A DNA stretch of 6,621 nucleotides from NCBI GenBank assembly GCA_900552325.1, contig URZG01000126.1, forward strand, positions 1 to 6,621. Direction: 5' to 3'. This DNA comes from an uncultured Porphyromonadaceae bacterium. Lineage in GTDB: Bacteria > Bacteroidota > Bacteroidia > Bacteroidales > Muribaculaceae. Positions within the stretch are counted from its first letter, which is position 1; every line of letters starts with the position of its first letter. A program made the translations under genes and the position numbers. The notes beneath the pieces were generated by a model. The model searched no databases. It was not told the DNA's origin and worked only from the letters and a program-made list of their open reading frames with translations. This document shows, piece after piece, positions 6,418-6,621 of this stretch.

Positions 6418-6621
6418 ATGAGAAAATATATATTTCTTACTCTTGCCGCCGCGGCGCTCACATCATGTTCGGAGGATATGATGGACCGCATCAACGAGGA
6501 TCACGGCAATCCCCCTCTAGAGACTGTCAACGGCAAGTTACAGATCACCGACGCGATTGTTTCAACCGCTTTCAGCTCTTCGGGCGACTATGCCTTCTAT
6601 GCCTCGATATACAACGAGCAG
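6418..6621 (+). CDS. susD: SusD/RagB-like outer-membrane lipoprotein, N-terminal part, cut by right edge
   Basis: Sixty-eight residues are visible from the ATG at 6418, in frame to the window end. The N-terminus is a lipoprotein signal: MRK, a hydrophobic stretch, then the lipobox LTSC with Cys17. It continues with SEDMMDRINEDHGNPP, resembling the start of mature SusD-like_2 proteins, where an acidic N-terminal stretch (here SED) directs surface display and a segment with D, N and P precedes the first TPR helices. ITDAIVSTAFSSSGDYAFYASIYNEQ fits the first helical region. These proteins are usually about 480-550 residues, so most of the gene is missing. It lies 50 nt after the susC stop on the same strand, with no terminator between, so the two are surely cotranscribed. 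A 7-nt tandem TTCAGAT (6403-6416) just before the start is probably incidental. The family call rests on the lipobox, the motif and the position after susC. Confidence 0.85.
   Translation, partial: MRKYIFLTLAAAALTSCSEDMMDRINEDHGNPPLETVNGKLQITDAIVSTAFSSSGDYAFYASIYNEQ

Overview
The window looks like chromosomal DNA from a gut Bacteroidota, most likely order Bacteroidales and plausibly a Muribaculaceae-type organism. The evidence is a SusC/SusD-type outer-membrane pair, promoters matching the Bacteroidetes pattern (TTTG about 20 nt before TAnnTTTG), starts without Shine-Dalgarno sequences, and GC-rich genes separated by AT-rich spacers. The family-level placement is an impression, not proof.

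Layout. (1) 1-899, minus strand: the N-terminal 299 residues of an HtrA/Deg periplasmic serine protease, cut by the left edge just inside the first PDZ domain. (2) 900-1203: a divergent intergenic region with a good plus-strand promoter for the next gene and a weaker minus-strand one for the protease. (3) 1204-2517, plus: a complete NhaC-type Na+/H+ antiporter, apparently a single-gene unit, followed by two stem-loops of which the second is a convincing terminator. (4) 2518-3178: a 661-nt gene-free stretch. Its first half is AT-rich and holds a near-consensus promoter. Its second half is GC-rich and holds closely packed inverted repeats. (5) 3179-6367, plus: a complete 1062-residue SusC/RagA TonB-dependent transporter. 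(6) 6418 to the right edge, plus: the first 68 residues of the partner SusD-like lipoprotein.

How the genes relate. The susC and susD genes form a co-directional operon, 50 nt apart, encoding an outer-membrane import complex: a TonB-driven barrel and its surface substrate-binding lid. No glycoside hydrolase, protease or regulator of the locus lies inside the window, so the substrate cannot be named. The antiporter and the protease are envelope or homeostasis functions with no evident link to it.

The most interesting element is the roughly 440-nt leader of susC. It ends in a run of stems (about 3000-3138), two of which contain G-U pairs that form only in the plus-strand RNA. It contains a 12-nt tandem duplication in a hairpin loop and a possible 29-codon upstream ORF, and it is separated from its promoter by an abrupt change in base composition. 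It may be a regulatory leader RNA or a dispersed repeat inserted between promoter and gene.
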